Assembly: GCA_910574475.1 (NCBI GenBank)
Contig: CAJTAT010000003.1
Span: 407,943 to 471,942, forward strand
Source of the DNA: Clostridia bacterium
GTDB taxonomy: Bacteria; Bacillota; Clostridia; Lachnospirales; Lachnospiraceae
Direction of reading: 5' to 3'
Length of the DNA: 64,000 nt
In this document: positions 49,917-59,260 of the stretch, piece after piece
Layout: each line of letters begins with the position of its first letter
Position numbering within the stretch: position 1 is the stretch's first letter
Made by a program: the position numbers and the translations under genes
The notes under the pieces: model-generated
Told to the model about the DNA's origin: nothing
Seen by the model: only the letters and a program-made list of their open reading frames with translations
The model's database searches: none

Positions 49917-50552
49917 ATGCCTACATTAGAAGTAAAAAATGTTTCCTATGCCTATGAGAGGGGAAAGGCAGTTTTGCAGAACGTCTGTGCAGAACTGGCA
50001 ACCGGGAAGCTGTACGCCATCCTCGGCCTGTCTGGGTCTGGTAAAACCACGCTGCTGTCCTTGTTGGGCGGGTTGGATGTGCCGACACAGGGCAGCGTCC
50101 TGTTTGATGGTGAGGACATCTCAGCAAAGGGACTGGAACACCATCGCAGGAACCATATCTCGCTGATTTTTCAGAGCTACAACCTGATCGACTACATGAC
50201 GCCCATTGAGAATGTGCGGCTCACTGCCAAGCTGGACGCCGCCCCCATTTTGGAACGGCTGGGGCTTACAAAGGACGAAACACACCGGAATGTGTTGGAA
50301 CTGTCCGGCGGACAGCAGCAGCGGGTGGCGATTGCGCGTGCCCTGGCCTCCGATGCTCCGGTCATTCTGGCGGACGAACCTACCGGGAACCTGGATACCG
50401 ACACCGCCGATGAAATCACAGCGATTTTGAAAGAGAGCGCCCATGCTTTTGGGAAGTGTGTGATAGTTGTGACGCACGACCGTGAAGTGGCAAAGCAGGC
50501 GGATGTGGTGTTGGAAATTAAACGAGGGCATTTGAAAGAGAAGGAAATGTAA
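49917..50552 (+). CDS. ABC transporter ATP-binding protein (LolD/MacB type)
   Basis: A 211-residue ATPase with Walker [18 protein letters not shown], signature [16 protein letters not shown], Walker [20 protein letters not shown] and switch His in [13 protein letters not shown]. It energises the FtsX-like permease encoded 13 bases upstream. Together with the response regulator and kinase they form a peptide-sensing and resistance module. Confidence 0.93.
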   Translation: MPTLEVKNVSYAYERGKAVLQNVCAELATGKLYAILGLSGSGKTTLLSLLGGLDVPTQGSVLFDGEDISAKGLEHHRRNHISLIFQSYNLIDYMTPIENVRLTAKLDAAPILERLGLTKDETHRNVLELSGGQQQRVAIARALASDAPVILADEPTGNLDTDTADEITAILKESAHAFGKCVIVVTHDREVAKQADVVLEIKRGHLKEKEM

Positions 50553-50566
50553 GGAAGAAAATTATA

Positions 50567-50731
50567 ATGATTTTGGCGTGTGTGCTGGTCTGCTTCTCGC
50601 TGTCTACCGGCTGTACCGAGATTGGAATGTTGCAAGGCTGTTCCAAGGAATCCGTTTATGAGAGCATCCAAGCCGTCCGCAGAAAATTTCTAAAATTTTT
50701 CTCGAACAACCCTGACAACAGGCTGTTTTGA
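50567..50731 (+). CDS. Short reading frame (54 codons), possible small lipoprotein or remnant
   Basis: The frame reads [16 protein letters not shown] and then [19 protein letters not shown], ending NNPDNRLF. The beginning looks like a lipobox (LSTGC), but there is no basic N-terminus. Another frame over the same bases gives [20 protein letters not shown], so the region may be debris of a larger gene. A weak ribosome binding site (GGAAG) precedes the ATG. I do not recognise it. The following 166 bases (50732-50897) hold a CATTTGCCCCATCACC segment and no gene I can support. Confidence 0.25.
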   Translation: MILACVLVCFSLSTGCTEIGMLQGCSKESVYESIQAVRRKFLKFFSNNPDNRLF

Positions 50732-50897
50732 GACTTACCCGGTGAGGGGCATTTGCCCCATCACCGCCAGTATGGAGGGCAAGGGGGCAATGTATAATAT
50801 TTAAAACCGTTTGTAATGCTCTGGAAGAACAAGCAATTCTGTAACACCGAGGCTTGAATGTTGTGGTCATCGATTCTATATTGCATAGGAATCCCCC

Positions 50898-53800
50898 CTA
50901 TCTCCGCTCTCTCAGCCTCTCACAGATACTCTCCGGTATCAGTCCTTCTGTTTTGATATGTCTGCAATAAATCCCCAGCTTCATAGCTTTCGAGGTATCT
51001 TCACACAGTTCCCCTTTCTGCCAGTTCAAGTACATCATATGAATCGTACCTTCCAGATCCACTGCTGCCAGTCTTTCATTTCCGCAAAATACTACATGTA
51101 CCAGCCCACGCAGATATCCCTCTGCTGCAAATTTCACGTGTTCATCCGCATATTGATAAAGGATAATGTCCCCGGAAGAATAGCCAAAGGTTATGGTAAT
51201 CTCGCCCTCGTTTTCCCATGCATCGAAAGTGGCGGCCTGTCCCTGCCGCTCTAGTTCAAACTCTTTTCTTCTTCTGTCATGCCCTTCTATGGTAGCAATC
51301 TCTGCCTTTCTGTCTCCATCATAAATGACTACATACTTGTTTCCCAGAACTTTTCCCTTACTCTCTTTCTCTGTGAACCACTCTTCCACAATACAGGAAT
51401 TCTGCATATGGATCAAGCGGAGCCTGGTGGTCTCTCCATCTCTTTCTTTTATGAGAGCCATTTGTCCAGAGACGGAAAGAAGGTTTCGATCTTTTCGTTT
51501 TAAATATTCCTGGCCCACAGAGGCTTCACCGTTCTGAATCTGAAGCACTCTCAGTCTGTCCTTACTCTGAGTAAAGATTTCCCCCTGTTCTATGAAAAAA
51601 CTATCTTCCAAAAGAGGAAGTCCCTGGACACAGGAGATCTCCTCCTGGCGTTTCATATTCCATTTTCGCAGACTACCGTCCTGATACAGGCAAATCAGTT
51701 CTCCCCTTTCATATGTAAGAGTCGAGATGAAGCAAGTCTCTTCCAGACGCACACCTGTCATGTCACAGTAAGAGCAGTCACAGTCATCCAGACAAACGTT
51801 ATTTAAATTGGCGTTGATAAACAAGGAGTGATGAAAGCTCTGTCCAGACAAATCTGCTCCAGGAATATAGATACCACTTAAATCTTTTCCACTCCAGTCA
51901 GCCTCAGGAATTTTTTTATCCAAATTATACAGAAGCTGCATGATTTTCCCGGACAAGCTCTTCCCCTTCCTGACTTTTCGCTCTTCCTTTCTGTCCCTCT
52001 TTAACATCTCTTTCAGCTTTTGTATGATAGCTTCCTTCTCTCTCGATGCTCCTTCAATCATCTGGGCCAGAAAGCTTAAAATCTCGTCATTGTAATACTC
52101 GTTCTTCATCATCTCTTCAAAGCTCTTATCCTTTTGCAACAGAGCCTTCCAGAGATAAACTGCCACAAAGTATTCCCGAATGGAGCGGTGGGAAAATGCC
52201 ACCCTATCTTCTCCTGCATATTTCAGCAGAGTTCTCATGGAAAAGCGGTGATCTGCATCCTCTCGGACAGATGGCTCTTTGCTCTTTTCTTCCCACAAAA
52301 CTTCTGCTGTAGTCTTTCCCAGGTATTCCTCAAACGCCCTAACAGACAGTGTTTCTTTTTCCTGCTGCCAAAGTTCATATGCCATAGAACAGAGAGCATG
52401 GTAGATACGCTCTATGGTTTCCTGTTCGTCTAAGAGCATCTGGGTATCCCGCTCAAAGCTTCTGTCAAACTTTCTCTTTAAACATTTTCGGATATAATGC
52501 TCATAGATAGACACCGCACTCTTTCCCACACTCTCTTCTGTGGCAAGGAGCTGCCGCATCATGTCTAAAAAGAAGGGTTTCCCCATCAGCGAAAATAGTT
52601 TCCCGTCCATGAAAAGCTGTTCCTGCTTTTCCATCTGCTTTTCTTCTTCCATTCCAGACAGAAGGAAAACTTCCCGCATACTTGCATCTACCGGCGCCAG
52701 GGTCAGGACTTCCAGGCCGCCTTCTCTCTCGCTCAGCCATGTTTTCAGGCTGCTCTGGCGAAAGCACTGTGTCCGGGATGTGATGAGAATCTTTGCCCCT
52801 GTCATATGATCCATACACTTTTTTAAGAGCTTTATATTTTTATGGATGGTACGGTGATCTATGACAGAAGACATTTCATCAAATCCATCCAAACAAATGA
52901 GTACATGGAAGTCTTCTTTTAATTTCAAAAAATCAGCGTAGTCACATTTCAGCTCCTTCATCCTTCCCTCAATGAAATCTCTGGGAGACGGGGAATCTTC
53001 CAGATTCTTTAAGGAGATACAGATTGGCAAATAGTGTTTCTGAGGATTTTTCACAAACTCTTCTAAAAGTCTCCTGCACAGACAATATAAAAAGAAAGTC
53101 TTTCCATCTCCAAACTCTCCCAGGATCAGCCTTACCCTTGTTCCTTCTGATTCAAGCCACTCTATGGTATTTTCTTCCAGATAATTCTGAGATAAGGTCC
53201 CATTCTCTTCATAAAACCGAAGCTTTGACCTACACCAGAATAATTCTTCATATTGCTTGCGAATCTCCCGATCATTTTGGAGATCATACATAATCGTCTC
53301 CGGCTGAAAGGGATAGAAACGAAGTCCCTGGGGAAGCATCAAGACTGGCATGAGCTTCTTTTTCCACTTCTGTATGATTCTCTGTTTATTCTCCTGACTC
53401 CAGGTTCTTGGATCCTGTTCCGGTTTTTGTGGCTTTTCAAAAAATCGTTCATATAATTCTGGTTCCAGCCCCATAAGCTCCTGTATCTGATTTTCCTCAT
53501 TCCACACCTGAATGTTCTTGATGGGGGCATAAAGTCCTGGTATCTTTTCTGCCTCCTGAAAAAGCTTTACGGAATAAGTATCCAGCCTGCAATTTGGCGC
53601 TACAAGAATCCAGTGTTCAATCTCTTCCCTGGTATCTCTCTGGGCCTGACGAATCTTCGCCAGTATTTCTGCTTCTTTCAAAGCCCTTGAATAAGCTGAT
53701 TTACACTCAAAATAGCAACGTCTTCTCTGGCCCGTCTCATCTACATAGACCAGATCCAGATCCCGGCCGCCCTGTGTGCCCCCAGGTTTTCGCTGTAAAA

Positions 53801-56303
53801 ATTCCAAAGCCTCGTAGGATGCCTCCCCCAGTTCAGGGTGTCCCGACCACTCCCAGGAAAAGAGATTTTTTAAGAGACGCAGCAATGCCTCTTCCAGCAC
53901 TTGTCCTTTCTCTGCCGAACTTTTATATCCCTCATCCCGCTTTGCTATCTGGTAGTTTTCTGACTCTTCCTGGTCTCCTTCTCTCTTTTCTTCTGAAACT
54001 ATTTCCTGCTCTTCTTCCTGTACCTCTTTCCTGTCCTCAAGGCCTTTCCAGGGCTGAGCTGCTCTTGACAGCAGCAACCAGAGCTGTACTAGAGTTTTTC
54101 TTTCCTGCTCTGACATTTGCCCACCGTCAATCATGCCCGGTAAACTCTTCTTTGATTCTACTGATGCCAAAATCAAATCGCCCAGCTCTCTTTCCAGCCA
54201 TTTGGCCAAATTCCCGGAATTCTTATAAAGACTCTGAAGAATCACAGAAGTTTCTTGATACTGCCCTTTCCAGAGACACTCGCAGAAAGTCTGCAATGCC
54301 TCATTCTCTTCTTCCATTTCCAGAAGAAGATGAGCTTCCTCTCTCACATGAGGATCAAATATCAAAAGTCTGCAAGAGGATTTTCCAGGTCCCTTTGAGG
54401 CTACAAGAGCCATAATTTCTGCCAGATCTCTGCTATTTGTCTTGCCTGCAATCACTACCTGGGAGACATTAAATTCAGAGATCTCCCGCCACATATGGAC
54501 AGTAATCAAGACGCCTCTAGCACAAGTATTAAAGCCTCTCAAATGTTCCTTCTGCTCTCTTTCCACCTGTCCAGAAACGCATAGATAGATTCTCCGCTCC
54601 GGCCAAAATTCCCTGGCTAATTGTTCTAGCTTCTCATATAGCTTATCTGCCTGAACCACAGATTCTGCAATAATCACTGTCTTTTCCTTGAATCTGGACA
54701 GATAGCTCCAAATACAGTCCGTCAAAGCCCCCATGTTCTCTTCCAAAAGACCTGCCTTCATCTCTGGAAACTGCCCCCAGATTTCTTCTTCCACAGACAC
54801 AGGAACCATCCGGTGATCCCGAATCGCCTGAGCCAGGGTATATTCATACTGGACAGGGCCAAATACTTCTTCTGCTCCTGAGTCTTTCCTGGATACCATT
54901 CCCGCATAAATAATTTGAGGCAAGATCAGTTTAGTGTCTGTCAAATATTTCCAGCCACAATCCGCCTCCATCCCGAACAAAATCAGGTTTGTGTGGAACC
55001 CCCGAAGATGTCGGCTCTGTATAAAATTTCCCCATTTTAAATAGGAACTCAAGAGGATTTGACTGTCATTTGTCAGGAAATCATTAAAATCCTGCCCGGA
55101 TGTGGCAACCCGGGCCTCAATTCCAGCTTTGTGGAATATTATTTCTATCTGTCTCACAGTATGCAAATAAGCAGATAAAATCACTACTTTCCACTTGCCA
55201 TAGCTTCTCTCTATCATCTCCGGGATCAAATATTCCAGCGTCTTTATTTTACCTGTCCCTGAAGGCATACATAGAAGCCCTATTTTTTTCTTATAGAGAA
55301 ATTGGTCAAAAGAGCGCAACAATTGATCTCCAAAAAATTCATGCAGAGGATATTCTGTCTGATGATAAGAAAGTTCCATTCCCAGGGCCTTTTTCGTCTG
55401 AATTGCAAGTCTCTTTTCAATGGCATAGACCCCCATCCTGCCTATGGCCCGCCAAATCTTGTCCTGTGACATCTGAGAGGGAAATACCGTCTCTCTGTCG
55501 CCTGACAGTGAGACGTATTCCTCCGCTGTAAGCCTGCGAATCCCCCTGGAATCCACTGTAAATACATCCCTGTAGTTTCTTGCCGTCATGGAGGGGCACA
55601 GTTCACACATTTGGAGTACAAGCTCTCTCTCACCTTCCGGCTTCCGTTTATGTACTACCTGATAAATCTTTCCCAGACTTAGCTTCTGATTCTCAAATAG
55701 TCTTTGGTAGGATTGGGGTACCCGGGTGTAGAGCTCTTCTTTTTGCCTGCTCCCCTCCCACAGCTCATCTATGGATGCAATATGCTGGCAGGATGCCGGA
55801 AATTGGAATTTGAGAAAGTCACTATCCTTCTGAAATCCTATCAGGTATGCTTTTTTTCCGCGAACCGGTATGCCTCCGTCCTGGGTCTTTTCTAAAATCT
55901 TATAGGTGAAAGCATAATTTTCTTTTTCTAATATATCAAAGATTTTACTTTTTCTTATAGCCGCCATTACAGGAAGCATCATTAAGACCACGCGGGGATG
56001 ATGCTTTGCCAAAATCCGGCCAATCTGATTTTCCTGATCTTCCTCAAAGGTGTATGGATTTTCGCTTTTCTTGCTGAATGGAATTTTTAGAGATGTTAAA
56101 AGCAAATCATGAGCCGGGATTTTGTCCATAACCTCATCCAGTTTTCCCTGGTAAAATGGCACCTGGGGAAAATTGTATCTGTAGATAGCCGCCGGATCTT
56201 TCTCTTCTTCCTGTGCCCATACAACCTCAATCCCCTGACTTTGAAATGCTCGTGTCCACGTCCCTGTTCCTGCAAATAGATGGATCGCCTTTATCTTTTC
56301 CAT
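50898..56303 (-). CDS. Giant multidomain STAND protein: dead cytosine-methyltransferase-like, helicase-like, Mrr nuclease, NACHT NTPase, pentapeptide and propeller-like domains
   Basis: An 1801-residue single gene. Residues 1-310 follow the C5-cytosine methyltransferase order (HLFAGTGTWTRAF at 8-20, GKKAYLIGF at 149-157, RRLTAEE at 256-262), but the PCQ-FS motif is LKIPFS (72-77), with Lys73 where the catalytic Cys belongs. Residues about 320-660 resemble an SF2 helicase (Walker A PSGTGKIKT 347-355; DEAD position altered to MEAD 445-448). Residues about 800-935 form an Mrr-like PD-(D/E)xK nuclease with GRDLD (846-850) and ECK (866-868). Residues about 1055-1390 are a NACHT-type NTPase: GEFGDGKT (1062-1069), ICLDGFDEM (1136-1144), TSR (1175-1177), FSHRSIREYF (1370-1379). 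Pentapeptide repeats span about 1468-1520 and a propeller-like region 1521-1801. I infer an anti-phage sensor-effector. Confidence 0.85.
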   Translation of the reverse strand: MEKIKAIHLFAGTGTWTRAFQSQGIEVVWAQEEEKDPAAIYRYNFPQVPFYQGKLDEVMDKIPAHDLLLTSLKIPFSKKSENPYTFEEDQENQIGRILAKHHPRVVLMMLPVMAAIRKSKIFDILEKENYAFTYKILEKTQDGGIPVRGKKAYLIGFQKDSDFLKFQFPASCQHIASIDELWEGSRQKEELYTRVPQSYQRLFENQKLSLGKIYQVVHKRKPEGERELVLQMCELCPSMTARNYRDVFTVDSRGIRRLTAEEYVSLSGDRETVFPSQMSQDKIWRAIGRMGVYAIEKRLAIQTKKALGMELSYHQTEYPLHEFFGDQLLRSFDQFLYKKKIGLLCMPSGTGKIKTLEYLIPEMIERSYGKWKVVILSAYLHTVRQIEIIFHKAGIEARVATSGQDFNDFLTNDSQILLSSYLKWGNFIQSRHLRGFHTNLILFGMEADCGWKYLTDTKLILPQIIYAGMVSRKDSGAEEVFGPVQYEYTLAQAIRDHRMVPVSVEEEIWGQFPEMKAGLLEENMGALTDCIWSYLSRFKEKTVIIAESVVQADKLYEKLEQLAREFWPERRIYLCVSGQVEREQKEHLRGFNTCARGVLITVHMWREISEFNVSQVVIAGKTNSRDLAEIMALVASKGPGKSSCRLLIFDPHVREEAHLLLEMEEENEALQTFCECLWKGQYQETSVILQSLYKNSGNLAKWLERELGDLILASVESKKSLPGMIDGGQMSEQERKTLVQLWLLLSRAAQPWKGLEDRKEVQEEEQEIVSEEKREGDQEESENYQIAKRDEGYKSSAEKGQVLEEALLRLLKNLFSWEWSGHPELGEASYEALEFLQRKPGGTQGGRDLDLVYVDETGQRRRCYFECKSAYSRALKEAEILAKIRQAQRDTREEIEHWILVAPNCRLDTYSVKLFQEAEKIPGLYAPIKNIQVWNEENQIQELMGLEPELYERFFEKPQKPEQDPRTWSQENKQRIIQKWKKKLMPVLMLPQGLRFYPFQPETIMYDLQNDREIRKQYEELFWCRSKLRFYEENGTLSQNYLEENTIEWLESEGTRVRLILGEFGDGKTFFLYCLCRRLLEEFVKNPQKHYLPICISLKNLEDSPSPRDFIEGRMKELKCDYADFLKLKEDFHVLICLDGFDEMSSVIDHRTIHKNIKLLKKCMDHMTGAKILITSRTQCFRQSSLKTWLSEREGGLEVLTLAPVDASMREVFLLSGMEEEKQMEKQEQLFMDGKLFSLMGKPFFLDMMRQLLATEESVGKSAVSIYEHYIRKCLKRKFDRSFERDTQMLLDEQETIERIYHALCSMAYELWQQEKETLSVRAFEEYLGKTTAEVLWEEKSKEPSVREDADHRFSMRTLLKYAGEDRVAFSHRSIREYFVAVYLWKALLQKDKSFEEMMKNEYYNDEILSFLAQMIEGASREKEAIIQKLKEMLKRDRKEERKVRKGKSLSGKIMQLLYNLDKKIPEADWSGKDLSGIYIPGADLSGQSFHHSLFINANLNNVCLDDCDCSYCDMTGVRLEETCFISTLTYERGELICLYQDGSLRKWNMKRQEEISCVQGLPLLEDSFFIEQGEIFTQSKDRLRVLQIQNGEASVGQEYLKRKDRNLLSVSGQMALIKERDGETTRLRLIHMQNSCIVEEWFTEKESKGKVLGNKYVVIYDGDRKAEIATIEGHDRRRKEFELERQGQAATFDAWENEGEITITFGYSSGDIILYQYADEHVKFAAEGYLRGLVHVVFCGNERLAAVDLEGTIHMMYLNWQKGELCEDTSKAMKLGIYCRHIKTEGLIPESICERLRERR

Positions 56304-56412
56304 GTAGTTTCCCTTCCCGCTGCCTTTTCCTTTGTCTTTCCGCCGAAAAACAGTACTCTTTCCGGCATAGTTTTTGCTATTTTATCTTCTGTGTGAAAGC
56401 GCCCTTTTTCCT

Positions 56413-56441
56413 ATTTTATCTGATTTTAACAAACATGGCAA
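56413..56441 (-). promoter_or_regulatory. Promoter of the giant STAND gene
   Basis: On the minus strand TTGCCA (56441-56436) and TAAAAT (56418-56413) are 17 bases apart, about 110 bases before the start codon, which has only a weak GGGA ribosome binding site. This suggests moderate basal expression as expected for a surveillance protein. Confidence 0.5.
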
Positions 56442-56457
56442 ATATCAAAAAAATCTC

Positions 56458-56486
56458 TTGCACTTCCCCTCTCATTTTATTATAAT
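56458..56486 (+). promoter_or_regulatory. Promoter of the MATE transporter gene
   Basis: TTGCAC (56458-56463) and TATAAT (56481-56486) are 17 bases apart and lie 28 bases before the start codon. Confidence 0.75.
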
Positions 56487-56513
56487 AGCGCCAATATTTG
56501 GAGGAGATTGATT

Positions 56514-57899
56514 ATGGAAAAAGATATGACAAAAGGCAGTCCTATGAAGATTATTTTCAGCTTCACAGTGCCTGTCTTCATCGGAAATGTATTTCAACAA
56601 TTTTATAGTATGGTAGACACCATTATTGTGGGAAAATTTGTGGGGACTCCCGCACTGGCCGCAGTTGGATCGACGGGAACTATCTCATTTTTGATTTTGG
56701 GATTTCTTATGGGAATGACTGTGGGCTTCACCGTGCTGACTGCCCAGCGTTTTGGAGCCGGAGATATGGATGGCATGCGAAAGACTGTAGGATCCGCCGC
56801 CCTTCTCTCTCTTTTCGCCTCCCTGGCTATCACAGCCGCCAGTATGCTAGGTATGAAGCCTTTGCTTCTGTTTATGAATACACCGGAGGATATTTTTGCA
56901 GATGCTTACACCTATATTATGATTATCTGTGCAGGAATCATTGCTCAGGTACTTTACAATTTGCTCTCCTGTATCCTGCGGGCTCTGGGCAACAGTAAGA
57001 CGCCTCTGTATTTTCTGATTTTATCGGCCCTTTTAAATATTGTCCTGGATCTATTGTTTATTGTAACATTCCAGATGGGTGTGGCCGGAGCCGCATGGGC
57101 TACTGTCATCTCCCAGGGTATTTCCGGCCTGCTTTGCCTTGTATACATTAGAAAGAAGGTACCTTTGTTGCACCTGAACAAGCATGACTGGCACCTGGAT
57201 CCGCATCTGGCTCACATCCAGATCGGCATTGGATTTCCTATGGCTCTTCAATATTCGATTACCGCTATTGGTTCCATGATGATGCAGGCTTCCCTGAATC
57301 TTCTGGGCTCCCTGTCGGTAGCTGCATTTACGGCCGCTACGAAGATTGAGCAAGTCGTCACTCAGGCCTATGTAGCTCTCGGCACTACTATCGCTACCTA
57401 CTGTGCCCAGAATACAGGGGCAGGGGATCTGACACGGGTCCGCAGAGGCTTTCGCTCTGCTACCCTCCTTGGCCTGGCCTATTCTCTGGCAGCGGCAACC
57501 TTTGTGGTAACATCAGGCAAATATTTGACCTACCTCTTTGTATCCGAACATGTATCTGATATTATTGGCCAAGTGGATCTCTATCTGAAATGCTCTGCTG
57601 CCTTCTTTATACCGCTGACCATTGTGAATGTATATAGAAATGGAATACAGGGTATGGGATTTGGCCTTCTTCCTATGACTGCAGGTATCGCCGAGCTCAT
57701 CGGCAGGGGTGTGGTGGCTGTCATTGCCGCCCGGCATCTCAGCTACTTCGGAGTCTGCATGGCAAGTCCTGCAGCCTGGGTTCTGGCCGGAGGATTATTG
57801 CTTTTGATGTATTTCTACATTATAAAGGTATATGGGGCGAAGTTCACTTCCTTATCACAGACGGAACATCAGTCTGTTGTAGTACGGCGGAGAGCTTAA
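56514..57899 (+). CDS. MATE family efflux transporter
   Basis: A 461-residue membrane protein with about twelve hydrophobic segments. Family features are the N-terminal FTVPVFIGNVFQQFYSMVDT helix, VGKFVGTPALAAVGSTGTI, ILRALGNSKTPLYFLI and a repeat of the same plan in the second half (FTAATKIEQVVTQAYVALG, VYRNGIQGMGFGLLPMTAGI). It would export drugs or metabolites by Na+ or H+ antiport. GGAGGAG precedes ATG 56514, which is favoured over TTG 56508. It is a single-gene transcript, divergent from the giant gene and convergent with the URO-D gene 23 bases away. Confidence 0.92.
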   Translation: MEKDMTKGSPMKIIFSFTVPVFIGNVFQQFYSMVDTIIVGKFVGTPALAAVGSTGTISFLILGFLMGMTVGFTVLTAQRFGAGDMDGMRKTVGSAALLSLFASLAITAASMLGMKPLLLFMNTPEDIFADAYTYIMIICAGIIAQVLYNLLSCILRALGNSKTPLYFLILSALLNIVLDLLFIVTFQMGVAGAAWATVISQGISGLLCLVYIRKKVPLLHLNKHDWHLDPHLAHIQIGIGFPMALQYSITAIGSMMMQASLNLLGSLSVAAFTAATKIEQVVTQAYVALGTTIATYCAQNTGAGDLTRVRRGFRSATLLGLAYSLAAATFVVTSGKYLTYLFVSEHVSDIIGQVDLYLKCSAAFFIPLTIVNVYRNGIQGMGFGLLPMTAGIAELIGRGVVAVIAARHLSYFGVCMASPAAWVLAGGLLLLMYFYIIKVYGAKFTSLSQTEHQSVVVRRRA

Positions 57900-57922
57900 T
57901 TAGGGGTTCTTAACTGCCCTGT

Positions 57923-59242
57923 TCATTCATATTTTGCCGCTGTTTCCATAGCGATCTCCATCCATCTCCACAATCGCTCAGGTTCATTCCTCACTGTAGA
58001 AATATCCTTTATGATAACTTCTGTGCAGCACCCTTGCAGAGCTTTAAATTTTGTCTCCAGCTCTTCTCTCACCAAGCTCTCTGGAAAAGAATCATAGGCC
58101 AGATACGCAGAAGAGGGCTTTAGGGAAACGGCGTACTTCCCCCTCATATGTTCTGCCGCCACTGATACATCCGCCCAGGGGCTCACAGAAATTTTTCTCA
58201 GATTGGGAATATCCTCTAAAATATTCGTCCTGTTATGTAAAGGCTCACAACAGCCATAGTAGTTAAGTCCAAACCGTTTCAACCATTTCATCTCGTAGTT
58301 CACACCAAATTCTCTGTGCATGGCAGGTGAAACGGAACCAAAAATCTGAGGCGTGGCGCTTCCCCACATTTGTTCTGTGGGAGTAAATAATCCCTTGTCT
58401 TCCGACAGCTCACCCGTGTACCCATACCCTCCCGAACCAATCCGTACATTACAGTTGTTGGAAGCGAGAAGTCCCAATTCAGCAAATTGATTCAACGCTG
58501 CATCGTAGGCATTTGTCAGCCGTTCAATCAATGCATGCATTAAGTCTGGATCGTCATAGAGCATGGTCAATACATCCTGCGCTCCCATCCAAAGTACGAT
58601 ATCATCCCAGGGGGCATACCAAAATCCGCTGCATCCCTTCGTTCTTACTGGAAGAATCCCGTCAAAAATCATTTGATAACATTCTAAAAACTCCTTTGTG
58701 CGTTTGTGATCCACTTGAATTACTGGTGTTTTGATTTTCTCCAGGTCCTCCATACAATGAATTTGATTGTGAAAATGTCTGGATGCGATAGTACTCTCAC
58801 TGTTTGTCTCTGCAATATCTGCCACAGCTTCAATACCAAACCCTGTATTCTGAATAATATAAGGCGCATCTATCACAGGTTCTACCACCATATCTCCTCC
58901 AAAATGTCTCCACTGATAAATGGTCTTTCGCATCATATTTTCCAACCGCAGTCCCAGTTCACTCTGGCAGCGCATGGTAAGCTCATCCTCTACATTCATC
59001 TCATGCCAACAGACTTCATTGGCCCATAACACCGGTCTTCCACCTTTTAAATCATTGATGGCTTTCCATCGGTTCATACGGTCCTTCTGTTCTGGTAAAT
59101 ATGCAATCTCGGCATAAGTATGAGCCAATTCCCGCAGAGTCCGAATATCCCCATCTGGGATCTCTAAAGAAGTATCCTGCTGCGTATCGTGGGCTGCAAA
59201 GGGAAGATAGGGGGTATCATTAAATAATCTTGATTTTGACAT
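57923..59242 (-). CDS. URO-D-fold (uroporphyrinogen decarboxylase family) protein, probable methyltransferase
   Basis: A 439-residue cytosolic TIM-barrel protein of the URO-D superfamily. It is longer than HemE and lacks its heme-pathway motifs. Cysteines occur in the position of the zinc-thiolate site of MtaA/CmuA-type methyltransferases: YYGCCEPLHNRT (about residues 327-338) and LQGCCTEVIIKD (about 400-411). This suggests a zinc-dependent methyltransferase moving a methyl group to a corrinoid protein or to THF; this is an inference from the fold and the acetogen context. It is the last gene of a sugar-type ABC transporter operon, so its substrate may be the imported compound, for example a methoxylated sugar or polyol. 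Confidence 0.75.
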   Translation of the reverse strand: MSKSRLFNDTPYLPFAAHDTQQDTSLEIPDGDIRTLRELAHTYAEIAYLPEQKDRMNRWKAINDLKGGRPVLWANEVCWHEMNVEDELTMRCQSELGLRLENMMRKTIYQWRHFGGDMVVEPVIDAPYIIQNTGFGIEAVADIAETNSESTIASRHFHNQIHCMEDLEKIKTPVIQVDHKRTKEFLECYQMIFDGILPVRTKGCSGFWYAPWDDIVLWMGAQDVLTMLYDDPDLMHALIERLTNAYDAALNQFAELGLLASNNCNVRIGSGGYGYTGELSEDKGLFTPTEQMWGSATPQIFGSVSPAMHREFGVNYEMKWLKRFGLNYYGCCEPLHNRTNILEDIPNLRKISVSPWADVSVAAEHMRGKYAVSLKPSSAYLAYDSFPESLVREELETKFKALQGCCTEVIIKDISTVRNEPERLWRWMEIAMETAAKYE

Positions 59243-59260
59243 TTCTTATTGCTCCTTTCT

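Noticed and set aside
50604..50870. An 88-codon minus-strand frame downstream of the giant gene
   Set aside because: Cys/Arg-rich translation without ribosome binding site or known motif; overlaps debris on the other strand.
53594..54415. A 273-codon open frame on the plus strand inside the giant gene
   Set aside because: It is antisense to the well-supported 1801-residue frame, is rich in Pro/Leu/Ser as expected for a shadow of a Glu/Lys-rich gene, and has no ribosome binding site or family motif.
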